Program-made: the position numbers and the translations under genes
Shown here: positions 41,314 through 50,701 of the stretch, one piece after another
Numbering within the stretch: position 1 is the first letter of the stretch
How the letters are laid out: every line of letters begins with the position of its first letter
Assembly (NCBI GenBank): GCA_018676675.1
Contig: JABHEG010000218.1
Coordinates: 1 to 64,000 of the forward strand
Direction: 5' to 3'
Source: Lentisphaerota bacterium
GTDB lineage: Bacteria; Verrucomicrobiota; Lentisphaeria; Oligosphaerales; JABHEG01
DNA length: 64,000 bases
The notes under the pieces: model-generated
The model's input: only the letters and a program-made list of their open reading frames with translations
Databases searched by the model: none
What the model was told of the DNA's origin: nothing

Positions 41314-44292
41314 TCAAGGCACTCGCGCGCCGACGATCGCGATCTGGACGCGACGGTCGAGACTAGGCCACACCAGACCTTCCCCCTCCCACGCCAATCG
41401 CTCACCGGTAAGGGCATTGACGGCATCCATACCCCGACATCCGGAAAGCTCGTCGGTCAGGAAGAGCTTCGCGTCAACAGGCTTCCCCGGGCCCTGGGCG
41501 ATAAGCAGCAACCCCTCGGGTTCCTTCCGCCGGTAAGCACTCACGACCACCTCAGCAGGTGCAATGTGCAGCCCGGGGGCTTCCTGCCAGTACGGAAGAA
41601 ACTCCGAATCAGCCACCCCGAAGGAGAGCTGGACCGCTTGCACGCGACGCAGGAGGTCCTGCGAGTCGCGGTTCATCCACTGGGGAAGGCAGATGGTGTC
41701 ATGCAGGAGCGGGAAAGCAAGAAACTCAGCCCCCGGCATCTTCTCTTCCTTGTTCTTCTGAAACTTGACCAGTGTTGGCAACACGAACGCGGGGATGCCA
41801 TAGGGTTGCGGAGCCAACTGGGCCCTGAACTTGGCAGCGGTGAGGGTGCGCAAGTCTTTCCGGTTGTATTGCTCACCATTCAGGACCAAGTCTGAGAACG
41901 CATAGGTCGTCACAAAGTGGTTCTCAGAATTGTGGCTGTAAACCAGCCCCTTCTCACCGTGCCGCTCCCGGACCAAGGCATAAATGCGCTTCTGCAGCGC
42001 CCGCGTGGCGAGCAGCGGGTACCGCCCGGGTGCGCATCCGTGCTTGGGGCTCTTGCAGAACCGCGGGTTGGAGCAGTCCAGGTAGACGCCGTCAGTGCCG
42101 GCACCGGCCATTGTCCGGTCGATGGCGTAGAGGAGGAAATCGGCCCATGTACTGGCCGCACAGACCGTGGCACAACTCCCCGTTGTCAGCGTGTTCTCGC
42201 CATACGGATCACGCCGCCATTCCTTCTCCGCCAGTTGGTACTCGGCTGTCTCAGTCTGGGTCTGGTTGAGCGCGTAGTAAGACACGACCGTCCCCCAGTC
42301 CCCGGTACGCAACGTGTCGACTTTGGTCCGGAAGTCCTGCGGATCCGTCGGGAGATGACTGAAGGCGCCAACATGGTTGTTCCAGAGAACTGCGATGTTG
42401 CGGCAACCGGGAGTGGACCAGCGGCGGCCACGAGCAAACGCAGGAATATTCAGGGCGCTGACGAACATAGGACGCCAGTCGCGCCAACCGGAGACCAACG
42501 GTTTCACCGGCGTCGCCATGAACCCGAATTCCAGGCGTAGCGGTTCACTGAGGACCGTTGGTTCGTCAATCAAGCGGATCGTCAGGTCAACACCGTCACC
42601 AGTCCGACTGAGATCAATCGCGTGCGCTGCCCCCCGTGGGTGCCAGTTCCAGTCGCTCTCGCAGAACCACGCCAGACCGCCACTGGCGTCGCCAACCCAA
42701 ACGTAAGGGACGAAAGGCAGAGCCTTCTGCCAGCCCACCGCACCTCCAATCCCACCGGCATCGGACAGGTTGCTCCAGGTCCCATTCGCGTGATGGAAGA
42801 GTGACACCGATGCGAACGGAATGCGGATATGGAGTTCCTCAACGACCGTCGGCGCCGTGGGAGTGAGCTCAAGCGACAGTAGCATGAACCCATCAAACTC
42901 GACCCGCTGAGTGATCCTGCCGGTCAGCTCCCCGAACATCCCCTGCCACTCTCGGACAATCTCTGCCTCACCCTCACTGGTCCGGGATGAGCGTTCTGCC
43001 TGAAGCGTAGAAGGCTTGCCTGCAACGCGCCCAGCCATCGCCACCGGTGCCCGCAGCAACTCCCTGCCCTGCGAGACGATCCGGCTCGGCAGAGGCCCTT
43101 CCGCAAACTCGTACTCGCGTCCCCACATCGCAATGCCGTCCTCCCGGGCCTGCAACGGCGTCCAGGGCGGCAAGACGCGGTCCGTCTTCCCAAGGTCATT
43201 CCCAACCCAGTCAGGTCTCTGCGGGACGAGACAGTCGGTCAGTTCACCACGACGCAGGACGCGCCCAGCCGCCGTTCGCAACGTCGCGACGACTTGAGTG
43301 ACGCCCGGACCAATCGCTGCATAGGGAAACGACACCCCGGCGAGGCCGCTCTGCCCGGCGACGGCGGAACCGCTGACGAGGCTCTTCCCCCCCCGCGAGA
43401 GCTCCACGCTGATTGAACCGGGGGCCGAGCCCAGCGCACGGCGTGCTCCTCGGAAATCGCTCTCCACCACAAGCTCACCGCACCTGAACAACGGATATGC
43501 CTCGATTTGCAGCTCAGAGCTCGGCTGGAAAGGAATGTCCGCCGGGCTCTGCACAGCGGTGGACGACGTGGAAGCGTCGTGAATGTGCTTGACCTCTGCC
43601 GCAAGGAGTGGCCGATTGAGAATCAGCACATCATCAAACCATGTCGTCCCGGCTCCCTCAGGCCCGCCAAGGGAGAACGTCTCGGGGATAGTTTCAGGCA
43701 GAAAGACGGCGCCCCCACATGCTGCCACCCGCTCCCCATTCACGTAGAGAAACATCTCCGTGCTGGCCAGAGTGGAGCTCCAGGTGGCCGCCACATGCAC
43801 CCATTCCCCGGGAGTCGGCTTGAGTTCGTTGCGGAACGCCATAGACCGGCCTTCCTGCGGGTCGGTCTTCTGACCGTTTGACGTGTAGAACAGGAGCCGG
43901 CTCCAACGTCCGTACTTGTAGAGCATCATGGCGTTGAGTGACTTCCCGCCAAAGTTACCCGTGGACGCCCGGAACAAGTAGTGGAACTTGTCGTCGGAGA
44001 ACAACCACTCGGGCTTGATCCACATCATGATCGTGCCCTCGTCCGGGACGACGTTGTCCTTGAATGTGTATCTGAGCAGCGTCAAAGGGTCGAGAATTGC
44101 CGCTCTGCCTCGCACTCCACTGCCAAAGCGGACGGCTCCATCGATCTCCGCATCCGGGGCCCCGACTGCAGTAGCAGCCACGCTCTCCCCCTCAAAGGGG
44201 GCGAAGAAGAGGACATCACCCTCATCCACAGCCGAGGCAGCAAGGGACATGGCCCCCGCCAGGATCAAAAGCGTTTTCCGAACCAAGACCAT
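41314..44292 (-). CDS. Secreted LamG + DUF6067-like glycoside hydrolase
   Basis: 992 aa with a signal peptide (LLILAGAMSLAASA). A LamG jelly roll occupies about 25-240 (TIMMWIKPEWLF, FLYVNGERV). The later part carries LEFGFMATPVKPL, typical of DUF6067-type glycoside-hydrolase-like proteins (from memory), and a TIM-barrel-like catalytic region (GTDGVYLDCSNP with acidic residues; GLVYSHNSEN). Last gene of the minus-strand set with the beta-helix, ceramidase-like and helicase genes, 29 nt after the helicase. Confidence 0.7.
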   Translation of the reverse strand: MVLVRKTLLILAGAMSLAASAVDEGDVLFFAPFEGESVAATAVGAPDAEIDGAVRFGSGVRGRAAILDPLTLLRYTFKDNVVPDEGTIMMWIKPEWLFSDDKFHYLFRASTGNFGGKSLNAMMLYKYGRWSRLLFYTSNGQKTDPQEGRSMAFRNELKPTPGEWVHVAATWSSTLASTEMFLYVNGERVAACGGAVFLPETIPETFSLGGPEGAGTTWFDDVLILNRPLLAAEVKHIHDASTSSTAVQSPADIPFQPSSELQIEAYPLFRCGELVVESDFRGARRALGSAPGSISVELSRGGKSLVSGSAVAGQSGLAGVSFPYAAIGPGVTQVVATLRTAAGRVLRRGELTDCLVPQRPDWVGNDLGKTDRVLPPWTPLQAREDGIAMWGREYEFAEGPLPSRIVSQGRELLRAPVAMAGRVAGKPSTLQAERSSRTSEGEAEIVREWQGMFGELTGRITQRVEFDGFMLLSLELTPTAPTVVEELHIRIPFASVSLFHHANGTWSNLSDAGGIGGAVGWQKALPFVPYVWVGDASGGLAWFCESDWNWHPRGAAHAIDLSRTGDGVDLTIRLIDEPTVLSEPLRLEFGFMATPVKPLVSGWRDWRPMFVSALNIPAFARGRRWSTPGCRNIAVLWNNHVGAFSHLPTDPQDFRTKVDTLRTGDWGTVVSYYALNQTQTETAEYQLAEKEWRRDPYGENTLTTGSCATVCAASTWADFLLYAIDRTMAGAGTDGVYLDCSNPRFCKSPKHGCAPGRYPLLATRALQKRIYALVRERHGEKGLVYSHNSENHFVTTYAFSDLVLNGEQYNRKDLRTLTAAKFRAQLAPQPYGIPAFVLPTLVKFQKNKEEKMPGAEFLAFPLLHDTICLPQWMNRDSQDLLRRVQAVQLSFGVADSEFLPYWQEAPGLHIAPAEVVVSAYRRKEPEGLLLIAQGPGKPVDAKLFLTDELSGCRGMDAVNALTGERLAWEGEGLVWPSLDRRVQIAIVGARVP

Positions 44293-44321
44293 CGACCTTC
44301 TCCATCACAATTGCCCTAAAC

Positions 44322-47171
44322 TCAGGGCTGCCGCTTGCGCTTCATCCGCAGCACCTTCCTGGCAAGGTCGTCTCCGCCCTGGACAGCTCGCGCCTCTGGA
44401 GACGGCTCAGTGGGAAACTCGAGGCTGTTCGGGATGCGATCGCTGGGAGACGGCCCCGGGGAGCGTTCCGAGGGAACGTGCTCAGCGCGACTACCGGGCC
44501 CAACCTCTCCGGCCACACTCAGTCTCTTTCGCAGACGTCTTGACAGGTCTCCTCCTGCCCGGCGGATCATGTGGCTCCCAGAGCGACGCTCGGAGTCCGA
44601 GTCTGCAAGCGTCTTCTCCCCCTCAGCAGCCGGAAGACCCACGTGGACATTCACCTCGACAGCATGATCCAGCGTCGGCTTGGCTACCCGCTCCCGCTCC
44701 AGCTTCCGACGCATGAGATTTCGGGTCCGCTCGGACAGAGGCATTCGGTGTGGCTCCGCCAGTTTTGGCCGGTTGACCACATGTGGTAGGAAGCTCTGGC
44801 CACGTTCCCGGCGGGGTGCACGGAAAAGGACCAAAGACTCGCTCACGGATTGCCCGCTCAGGATACCATTGAGAATCACGACAGCAGCTTGACGACTCTC
44901 GGGCTTTCCTGCTTCTCCGAGCTCGATATTGCGGACATGATACGGCGTGATCGGTCGTGACGTGCAGTTTGGGCAACCGTCCTCGCAGTCACAGGTCAGT
45001 AAGTGGTCGAGGGCCACCTCCAGAATCAGCTCGAAGCGCTCGAAACACTGTTCTGCATTCCCGATCCCATGCAGGTAGAACTCATACCAGAACATGGCGT
45101 TCGGGGACGAATTTCGCGCTCCTACCGACCAGTCGAAATCGTTCCCGTCGCTGGTCAGGAAAAGAGGCAGAATCTTGCTTACACAGAACAAAATCCCCTT
45201 GAGTCCGGCTTCCGTGTCCATCCCGTGTTGGGAGACGGCCTTGATCAATTCCGGCGGCGGAACGAGCCAGAACGACATGGCCTCGTAGGCGATAGACGGC
45301 TGATTCGTGGGGTGCTGAGAAATGCGATCCAGAGTGTAGAAGCGAACGCGCTCGTAGAGTGGCGTATCCAGCACCGCATAGACCTCTCCCAAGCACGCCT
45401 GGGCAGTCCCCAGAACTCGTTGATCGAGGATCGCGTCCACATGATCGACCGCGGTACCGGTCAGCGGATCCGTGTAGTAAGACAGTTCAACCTGCCTGAC
45501 CCGGACGAGATTCCGGTCGGTGTCGTGGTCCACAAGGACGTACGTATTGCCGTACTTCAGGTAGACGGCCCCCTCGTAGAAAAGCCGAAGCCCCCGGAAT
45601 TTGTCGACTCGATCGATCACCTTCCCCGAGTCAGCGTCCAGGACAACCGTGCTTTCGTCACCATACCCGCGCAGCCGGACTTCGAGGGCAGGCGACTCGT
45701 TCGCCGAATGATACCATGCGTTCCTGCCGCAGTAGACCTTCCGATGTTCGTCAAGGACCTCCAAGGCCAAGGGGGCCGCATAGCCAAACCGCTCGACCTC
45801 AGCCACAGGGATCGGCAGTTCAGCCGATGCACAGCGCACGTGCCCCAACACCACAAACGGGTTATCGCGATCCACCACGACCCGCTCAAGCGGACGCTCG
45901 AAGACATACTCGGGATGAGCCATCACGAACTGGTTGAATGGCGTATCCACACCAACAAGGAAGCACACCGAGTCCTCCCGTGCGCGCCCTGCCCGGCCTG
46001 CTTGCTGGAAGAAGGCATTGAGAACCCCGGGGTAGCCCACGATGATACAGGCCTCAAGCATCCCGATATCGATACCGAGTTCGAGAGCCCGGGTTGCGCT
46101 TACCCCAAGAATTTCCCCTGTGCGCAGGCGGTGCTCCATCTCCCGGCGTTCGGCAGGATCGTAACCTCCTCGGTACGGAATAACGCGCTCAGCCAGACCG
46201 GGATGGGATGCCTGAAGGCTCTCCCGGGCATACCGGTAGATCATCTCCGCGGTCGTGCGTGCCTTGCTGAAACAGATCGTTGGTGTCTTCTGCCTGATCA
46301 ACGCCGTCAGCAGTTCGTGGGCTTCTACGTTCGCACTCCGCCGACCGCGCCATAGCCGTTTTTTGATGCGCGGCGGGTTCCAGAACACATACGTCCTGGC
46401 GCCAGAGGCGCTGCCGTCCTCGTCCACCACCTGCAGGGGGCGATCGGTCAGCGTCTCCGCCAGGCCCTGTGGATTGCCCACGGTGGCAGAGCAACAGACA
46501 ATCTGTGGCTCCGCTCCGTAGTGAGCACACACCCGCATCAGGCGGCGGAGTACATTCGCCATGTTTGCCCCAAAGAACCCCGTGTACGTATGCACTTCGT
46601 CCAACACAATGTATCGGAGTCCACTGAGGAAACGCTGCCACCGGGCATGCCCCGGGAGAAGATTCGAGTGAATCATCTCGGGGTTGGTTACAAGCACGCG
46701 GCCGACATCGCACGCCTTCCGCCGTTCGGTCGCCCCTGAATCCCCGTCGAACGGCCGAGCAACCAACGTTCCCGGGGAAGCCGCTTCCGGAAGCCTGCCG
46801 ACTGCGGCATTCCACGTTGCCGCCTGGTCTCGAGCCAGTGCCTTCAGGGGGAAGACCAGGAGAGCGGTCGCCCGGACGTCAGCCGTTAGGGCCTCCAGGA
46901 TGGGAATCTGGAAACAAAGGCTCTTCCCGCTGGCCGTTCCCGTCGTCAGGAGGACATCCAGTCCCTTCAGCATGGCGTCTATTGCCTTGCGTTGGTGGGA
47001 GTACAGGCGGGAAATGCCGAGGGCGTGGAGGAACGGTCTGACCTCGGGGCTCAATCCCTGAGGAATTTCAGCCCATTGCGGGGCTCGGGCAGGAGTCGTG
47101 TGGATGTGCGCAATCTGCCCGGCATAGTCCGGCGAGTCGCTGATTGATTTGAGGAAACCCTCGACGTCCAT
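44322..47171 (-). CDS. MrfA/YprA-like DEAD/DEAH-box DNA repair helicase
   Basis: 949 aa. Walker A TGTASGKS, DEVH box, SATVGNP, and C-terminal helicase motifs SATRALELGIDIG and QQAGRAGR. A four-Cys site CDCEDGCPNC near 740 is the MZB (MrfA zinc/iron-binding) module of the family. The last 140 residues are a basic, low-complexity tail (RTRNLMRRKLERER..., SRRLRKRL) that is longer than usual. It is embedded between carbohydrate-active genes on the same strand (4-nt gap after the ceramidase-like gene), so its co-expression with them is unexpected. Confidence 0.88.
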   Translation of the reverse strand: MDVEGFLKSISDSPDYAGQIAHIHTTPARAPQWAEIPQGLSPEVRPFLHALGISRLYSHQRKAIDAMLKGLDVLLTTGTASGKSLCFQIPILEALTADVRATALLVFPLKALARDQAATWNAAVGRLPEAASPGTLVARPFDGDSGATERRKACDVGRVLVTNPEMIHSNLLPGHARWQRFLSGLRYIVLDEVHTYTGFFGANMANVLRRLMRVCAHYGAEPQIVCCSATVGNPQGLAETLTDRPLQVVDEDGSASGARTYVFWNPPRIKKRLWRGRRSANVEAHELLTALIRQKTPTICFSKARTTAEMIYRYARESLQASHPGLAERVIPYRGGYDPAERREMEHRLRTGEILGVSATRALELGIDIGMLEACIIVGYPGVLNAFFQQAGRAGRAREDSVCFLVGVDTPFNQFVMAHPEYVFERPLERVVVDRDNPFVVLGHVRCASAELPIPVAEVERFGYAAPLALEVLDEHRKVYCGRNAWYHSANESPALEVRLRGYGDESTVVLDADSGKVIDRVDKFRGLRLFYEGAVYLKYGNTYVLVDHDTDRNLVRVRQVELSYYTDPLTGTAVDHVDAILDQRVLGTAQACLGEVYAVLDTPLYERVRFYTLDRISQHPTNQPSIAYEAMSFWLVPPPELIKAVSQHGMDTEAGLKGILFCVSKILPLFLTSDGNDFDWSVGARNSSPNAMFWYEFYLHGIGNAEQCFERFELILEVALDHLLTCDCEDGCPNCTSRPITPYHVRNIELGEAGKPESRQAAVVILNGILSGQSVSESLVLFRAPRRERGQSFLPHVVNRPKLAEPHRMPLSERTRNLMRRKLERERVAKPTLDHAVEVNVHVGLPAAEGEKTLADSDSERRSGSHMIRRAGGDLSRRLRKRLSVAGEVGPGSRAEHVPSERSPGPSPSDRIPNSLEFPTEPSPEARAVQGGDDLARKVLRMKRKRQP

Positions 47172-47175
47172 CAGC

Positions 47176-48387
47176 CTACCGTAGACTCAGAAGTAGCTGC
47201 TCGGCTCTGTCGACGAGGCACTCCCCCGTCCCCGGTGCGACAGACGTCCGGGAGTACTCCGGTGGATCGTTGTCATAGAGGCTCACGCCATATCCCCCAA
47301 ACTCGTACGCGTTGCGCGTCGGCACATAGCCGATCCACCCCAGCGAGTACCCCACCACCAGGGTTCGGGCAAACGGCGAGCGCCACTGCAAGGCCAGGGA
47401 CAACTCGGTGAACGGCTCTCCCTGCCAGAAAACCACGGCCATGTCATCGCTCAACCGCCAAGCGGTTATCTCCACCCGGACACGATGGTCCTCCGAGTAC
47501 CGGTGCGGAAGCTCAGCTGACCACCGCTCGGTCGCAAGAGCGGGTTCCCGGAGGGGCACCACCTGGGTCCAGGCATCACGGGCCGCATCAGCCAGGCTCT
47601 GCCCCATCTCCTCTACCCTGGCCACATCATTCGTGATGGCCTGGTGCGGATGCGTATCGCCGCAAGCGCCCTGGAGGAAAAGCGCAGCATCAATCCCGTC
47701 CGTTGCACCAAAATGCCGAATGGAGGCCCCGGGATATTCCGCAGTGAACAGCCTGTTGGGGGTGGTGAGGATCACCGGATGGGCAGCAAAATGGATGATC
47801 CCGCCACACCAGGCGCCGGAAAGAGGCGCAATACGCAGGACGGTCACCCGTGGGTCCACCGGCCCGGACGGCGGCGTTCCGGGAGCCTGCCCCAATTGCC
47901 GGAACTCGCCGTTCGGAGCAATTGAGCGCCGGTTGAAGGAAAGGCCCGGTGACACTGCAGCAACGGAAAGCTCAGCCGGGACCATCGCCTTGCATGCAGA
48001 AACAGCAGCTTCGACGATTCCCCGGCGGAGCTCACACACGTAGGGATCATCCGGGCTCCCTCCGAACATGTAGGTGCAGTCGGGGCCGTTGTGGTTGTGG
48101 GTCGCGGAGACAACCAGGGCCTCTCCCGGCATTCCTGTGGCCGTGCTGAATTCCTGACGAATGAGGTCCACATCGGGCCATTGCAGGGCCAGCACATCGG
48201 CCACACAGACGACGTGGACACGTGTCCCGTCGCTCAAAGCCAGAGCCCGAGCCCACAACGGATCGCGGACCCCCTCAGCGACTCGCCCCTGCATCGGCTT
48301 GTGACTGACGGGGAATGCCCCCATCGTGGTCCCCGGAGGCGGAGTGATGTCAATTTGGGCCATCCCGGCCTGAAGCACTGAGCACAT
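47176..48387 (-). CDS. Neutral/alkaline ceramidase-like amidase
   Basis: 403 aa, no signal peptide. It starts MCSVLQAGMAQIDITPPPG; the IDITPP opening and the metal-site stretch VVSATHNHNGPDC are characteristic of the neutral ceramidase-like fold found in many PVC bacteria, where the substrate is usually unknown. GGAGG lies about 9 nt upstream of ATG 48387; ATG 48363 is an alternative. It begins 32 nt after the beta-helix gene. Confidence 0.75.
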   Translation of the reverse strand: MCSVLQAGMAQIDITPPPGTTMGAFPVSHKPMQGRVAEGVRDPLWARALALSDGTRVHVVCVADVLALQWPDVDLIRQEFSTATGMPGEALVVSATHNHNGPDCTYMFGGSPDDPYVCELRRGIVEAAVSACKAMVPAELSVAAVSPGLSFNRRSIAPNGEFRQLGQAPGTPPSGPVDPRVTVLRIAPLSGAWCGGIIHFAAHPVILTTPNRLFTAEYPGASIRHFGATDGIDAALFLQGACGDTHPHQAITNDVARVEEMGQSLADAARDAWTQVVPLREPALATERWSAELPHRYSEDHRVRVEITAWRLSDDMAVVFWQGEPFTELSLALQWRSPFARTLVVGYSLGWIGYVPTRNAYEFGGYGVSLYDNDPPEYSRTSVAPGTGECLVDRAEQLLLSLR

Positions 48388-48419
48388 GGGGTTATGCCTC
48401 CTGCGTCCGTTGCGAGTGC

Positions 48420-50408
48420 TCAGTTCCGGGCCCTGAGAAGAGCCTTGGGATCCCGAGCGAGGAAGGGGGGTATGCCGCGGATGTCCACATAGTTATCTTC
48501 GCAGACAATTCCAGTCGGCTTGCTCAGACGGACGCGCCAGACCTCGTCCTCGGCGACCGTCCGGACGTCGGGGGCACACATCTCGGGCAGCGTGATGCGG
48601 TCTTTCTCCCAGACCTGCTTCCCGGCGGCGTCAAAGACAGTAGCCTTGATGGCTTCGCCTTCACCTTCACCGTAGAACAGCAAGCCGAACTCTCGTGTGC
48701 CTGCCGGGACCAGAAAGAACAGATCGCCGGCCGCACCGATGAATCGCGTGGGCAGCTCCTCGCCTGAGACAGCGACAGGATGGGAACCACCCACCACGGC
48801 AGCCTTGTTGGGCCCGGCGTTGATCGGCAGGTGGTACACACCGGACTCCGGCGCCTCGAAACTCAGTTCGGCGGTCGCCTGAAAAGGAACAGTGCCAACC
48901 GTGATGCGCTTGCCTGATGGACTAACCGCCACCACCTTCATGGGACGCCCGCCGTACTTGCCCACCTGACCGTGCACAAACGTCAGGGAAACGGCGTCTC
49001 CCGCCTCAGCCGCGAAGGCCAGCATTCCAGCCTTGCGGATGAAGGCAGGGCGCGGGTCCGGGACGGCCTCGACTACGACATCGGCGGGAACAAACGTTAC
49101 CCCGTCCAGTGCCATCGGAGCAATCTTCTTGTAGACCCGCGGAGGAAACGTTGCCGTCAACCAGTCGCGGGTGAGTTCCTGAACGGTTTCCTTCTCTCCG
49201 CGACGAATCCGAAATGTCCCCGTGACGCTCTCCACACCGGCCCCGCCAACCCAGTCCTGGTAGTCCAGAAACGGTCGCTCAACCGGGTCGTTGAGGGTCA
49301 TTTCGCCGAAATCGACACCACCGACCGACCGGCGGCAACCAGCTTGGGCAACCATCACGATGGGAGGCTTGGCAGGATCGTCTGTAGCCGGGGAGTCAAT
49401 GACACAGTTCTCAAAGCGCACAGCCGCCCCGGCCACCGGCTTCCGGCCAATGCTGATCGCCCGTCCCCGAGATCCCTCAAAACGGCAACCTACGACATCG
49501 ATCGCACCGCTCACCGCGTCCGCTTCGTTGTTGCCTGTGATAAACGCGAAATCTGTCCGATTGCCGTGGCGGGAAACGCAATTCTCCAGGCGTATGGAAA
49601 TCGGGGCCGAATCAGCGTGAAGGTTGGGAAGGTAGAAAACATAGCCCGACCCAAAGTTGTTCTCTGCCACACAATTCCGCATGACACAATTCACCAGCTC
49701 CTCGGTTGGGTGGTTCGGCTCAAAGTCAATCCCTGCCGCCGGCGGCGTTCCGCCCGTGTCTTTCATCACCGTGTCCTCAATCAGTAGATTCCGGGCAGAG
49801 ATGACACTGATGCCCTGGCGGTAATTGCGGTCGCAGATCACTCCCTTGATCACAACGTTCTCGTTGGTGACACCACGTTTCGCGACACCAAGATAGATGC
49901 CGTCGCCTCCGCTTAGCGCGAGGGTCAGACCATGTACTTCGATATTCCGGGAGCTCCTGATCGAGAGGACGTTGCGCCACTCCGCACGCGTGTACAATTC
50001 AGGGTTGTCATAGTCGGAACGGTGCATGCGCAGCGTCGCGCCAGGTCCACGCAGAACGACATTCTCCTTGAGTGCTATCGTGAACAGTGAATCGTTGCGC
50101 CCTTTGAACTCTCCTCGCTTTGCCTCGACAACCACGCCGTCCTCAAACACGAGCGACTGATTACTCTCAAGGAAAATCGGCCGAACAATCCACGGGCGCC
50201 CTGGGTCGTCAACGATGAGCTTGGTAACACCTGAACGTACGGCAGTCTGCAGTTGCTCAGTGGCATCGTCGGCCGGACATCCCCACCATGACGCCTTCGC
50301 TTCCTTCAACTCGCCACTCCGGACCTTGGCCACCAAATCCGGGCGCTCCTGAGCGCTGCAACACGCTCCCAGCAACACAAACAACACTCCGACTGTCCGC
50401 TGACTCAA
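48420..50408 (-). CDS. Exported right-handed beta-helix (pectate-lyase-like) protein
   Basis: 662 aa. A TTG start at 50408 with AGGAG 7 nt upstream; the signal peptide VGVLFVLLGACCSA may be a lipobox (GAC). Repeated short beta turns (SIRSSRNIEVHGLTL, VVIKGVICDRN, NLLIEDTVMKD) form a right-handed beta-helix of the pectate lyase/polygalacturonase type (about 90-360). The C-terminal 300 residues look like beta-sandwiches. Acts on a pectic or other acidic polysaccharide by inference. First gene of the minus-strand set. Confidence 0.75.
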   Translation of the reverse strand: MSQRTVGVLFVLLGACCSAQERPDLVAKVRSGELKEAKASWWGCPADDATEQLQTAVRSGVTKLIVDDPGRPWIVRPIFLESNQSLVFEDGVVVEAKRGEFKGRNDSLFTIALKENVVLRGPGATLRMHRSDYDNPELYTRAEWRNVLSIRSSRNIEVHGLTLALSGGDGIYLGVAKRGVTNENVVIKGVICDRNYRQGISVISARNLLIEDTVMKDTGGTPPAAGIDFEPNHPTEELVNCVMRNCVAENNFGSGYVFYLPNLHADSAPISIRLENCVSRHGNRTDFAFITGNNEADAVSGAIDVVGCRFEGSRGRAISIGRKPVAGAAVRFENCVIDSPATDDPAKPPIVMVAQAGCRRSVGGVDFGEMTLNDPVERPFLDYQDWVGGAGVESVTGTFRIRRGEKETVQELTRDWLTATFPPRVYKKIAPMALDGVTFVPADVVVEAVPDPRPAFIRKAGMLAFAAEAGDAVSLTFVHGQVGKYGGRPMKVVAVSPSGKRITVGTVPFQATAELSFEAPESGVYHLPINAGPNKAAVVGGSHPVAVSGEELPTRFIGAAGDLFFLVPAGTREFGLLFYGEGEGEAIKATVFDAAGKQVWEKDRITLPEMCAPDVRTVAEDEVWRVRLSKPTGIVCEDNYVDIRGIPPFLARDPKALLRARN

Positions 50409-50534
50409 TGCTCATCTCCTTATTGTCGTTTTGGAGCGGAAGGCATCCGGCCCCATGGGCACCATAGAAGGTTACTGGAACATGCCGTGCAGGTCAATGT
50501 CCGACCACTTGCTTACGCTCCGATCCACTTTGCC

Positions 50535-50563
50535 TTGCTGGCCGTCGTCCCGGCAGGTATAAT
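50535..50563 (+). promoter_or_regulatory. Sigma70-type promoter for the DUF1549 operon
   Basis: TTGCTG (50535-50540) and a perfect TATAAT (50558-50563) with the ideal 17-nt spacing, in a divergent intergenic region. The predicted start at about 50570 gives a leader of around 130 nt before ATG 50702. It is the clearest promoter seen in the window. Confidence 0.7.
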
Positions 50564-50701
50564 CTACTCAGTGCCGGCTCTGTCCCACGTCGCCAATCGA
50601 ACGAGACTCGTGTGCACAATAATCCCGCCAAAATGTCGTTATCTGAGACAGAGCCCCGCCAGACGACACGTCGATCCACACGGTCCAGGAAAACGCCGGC
50701 A

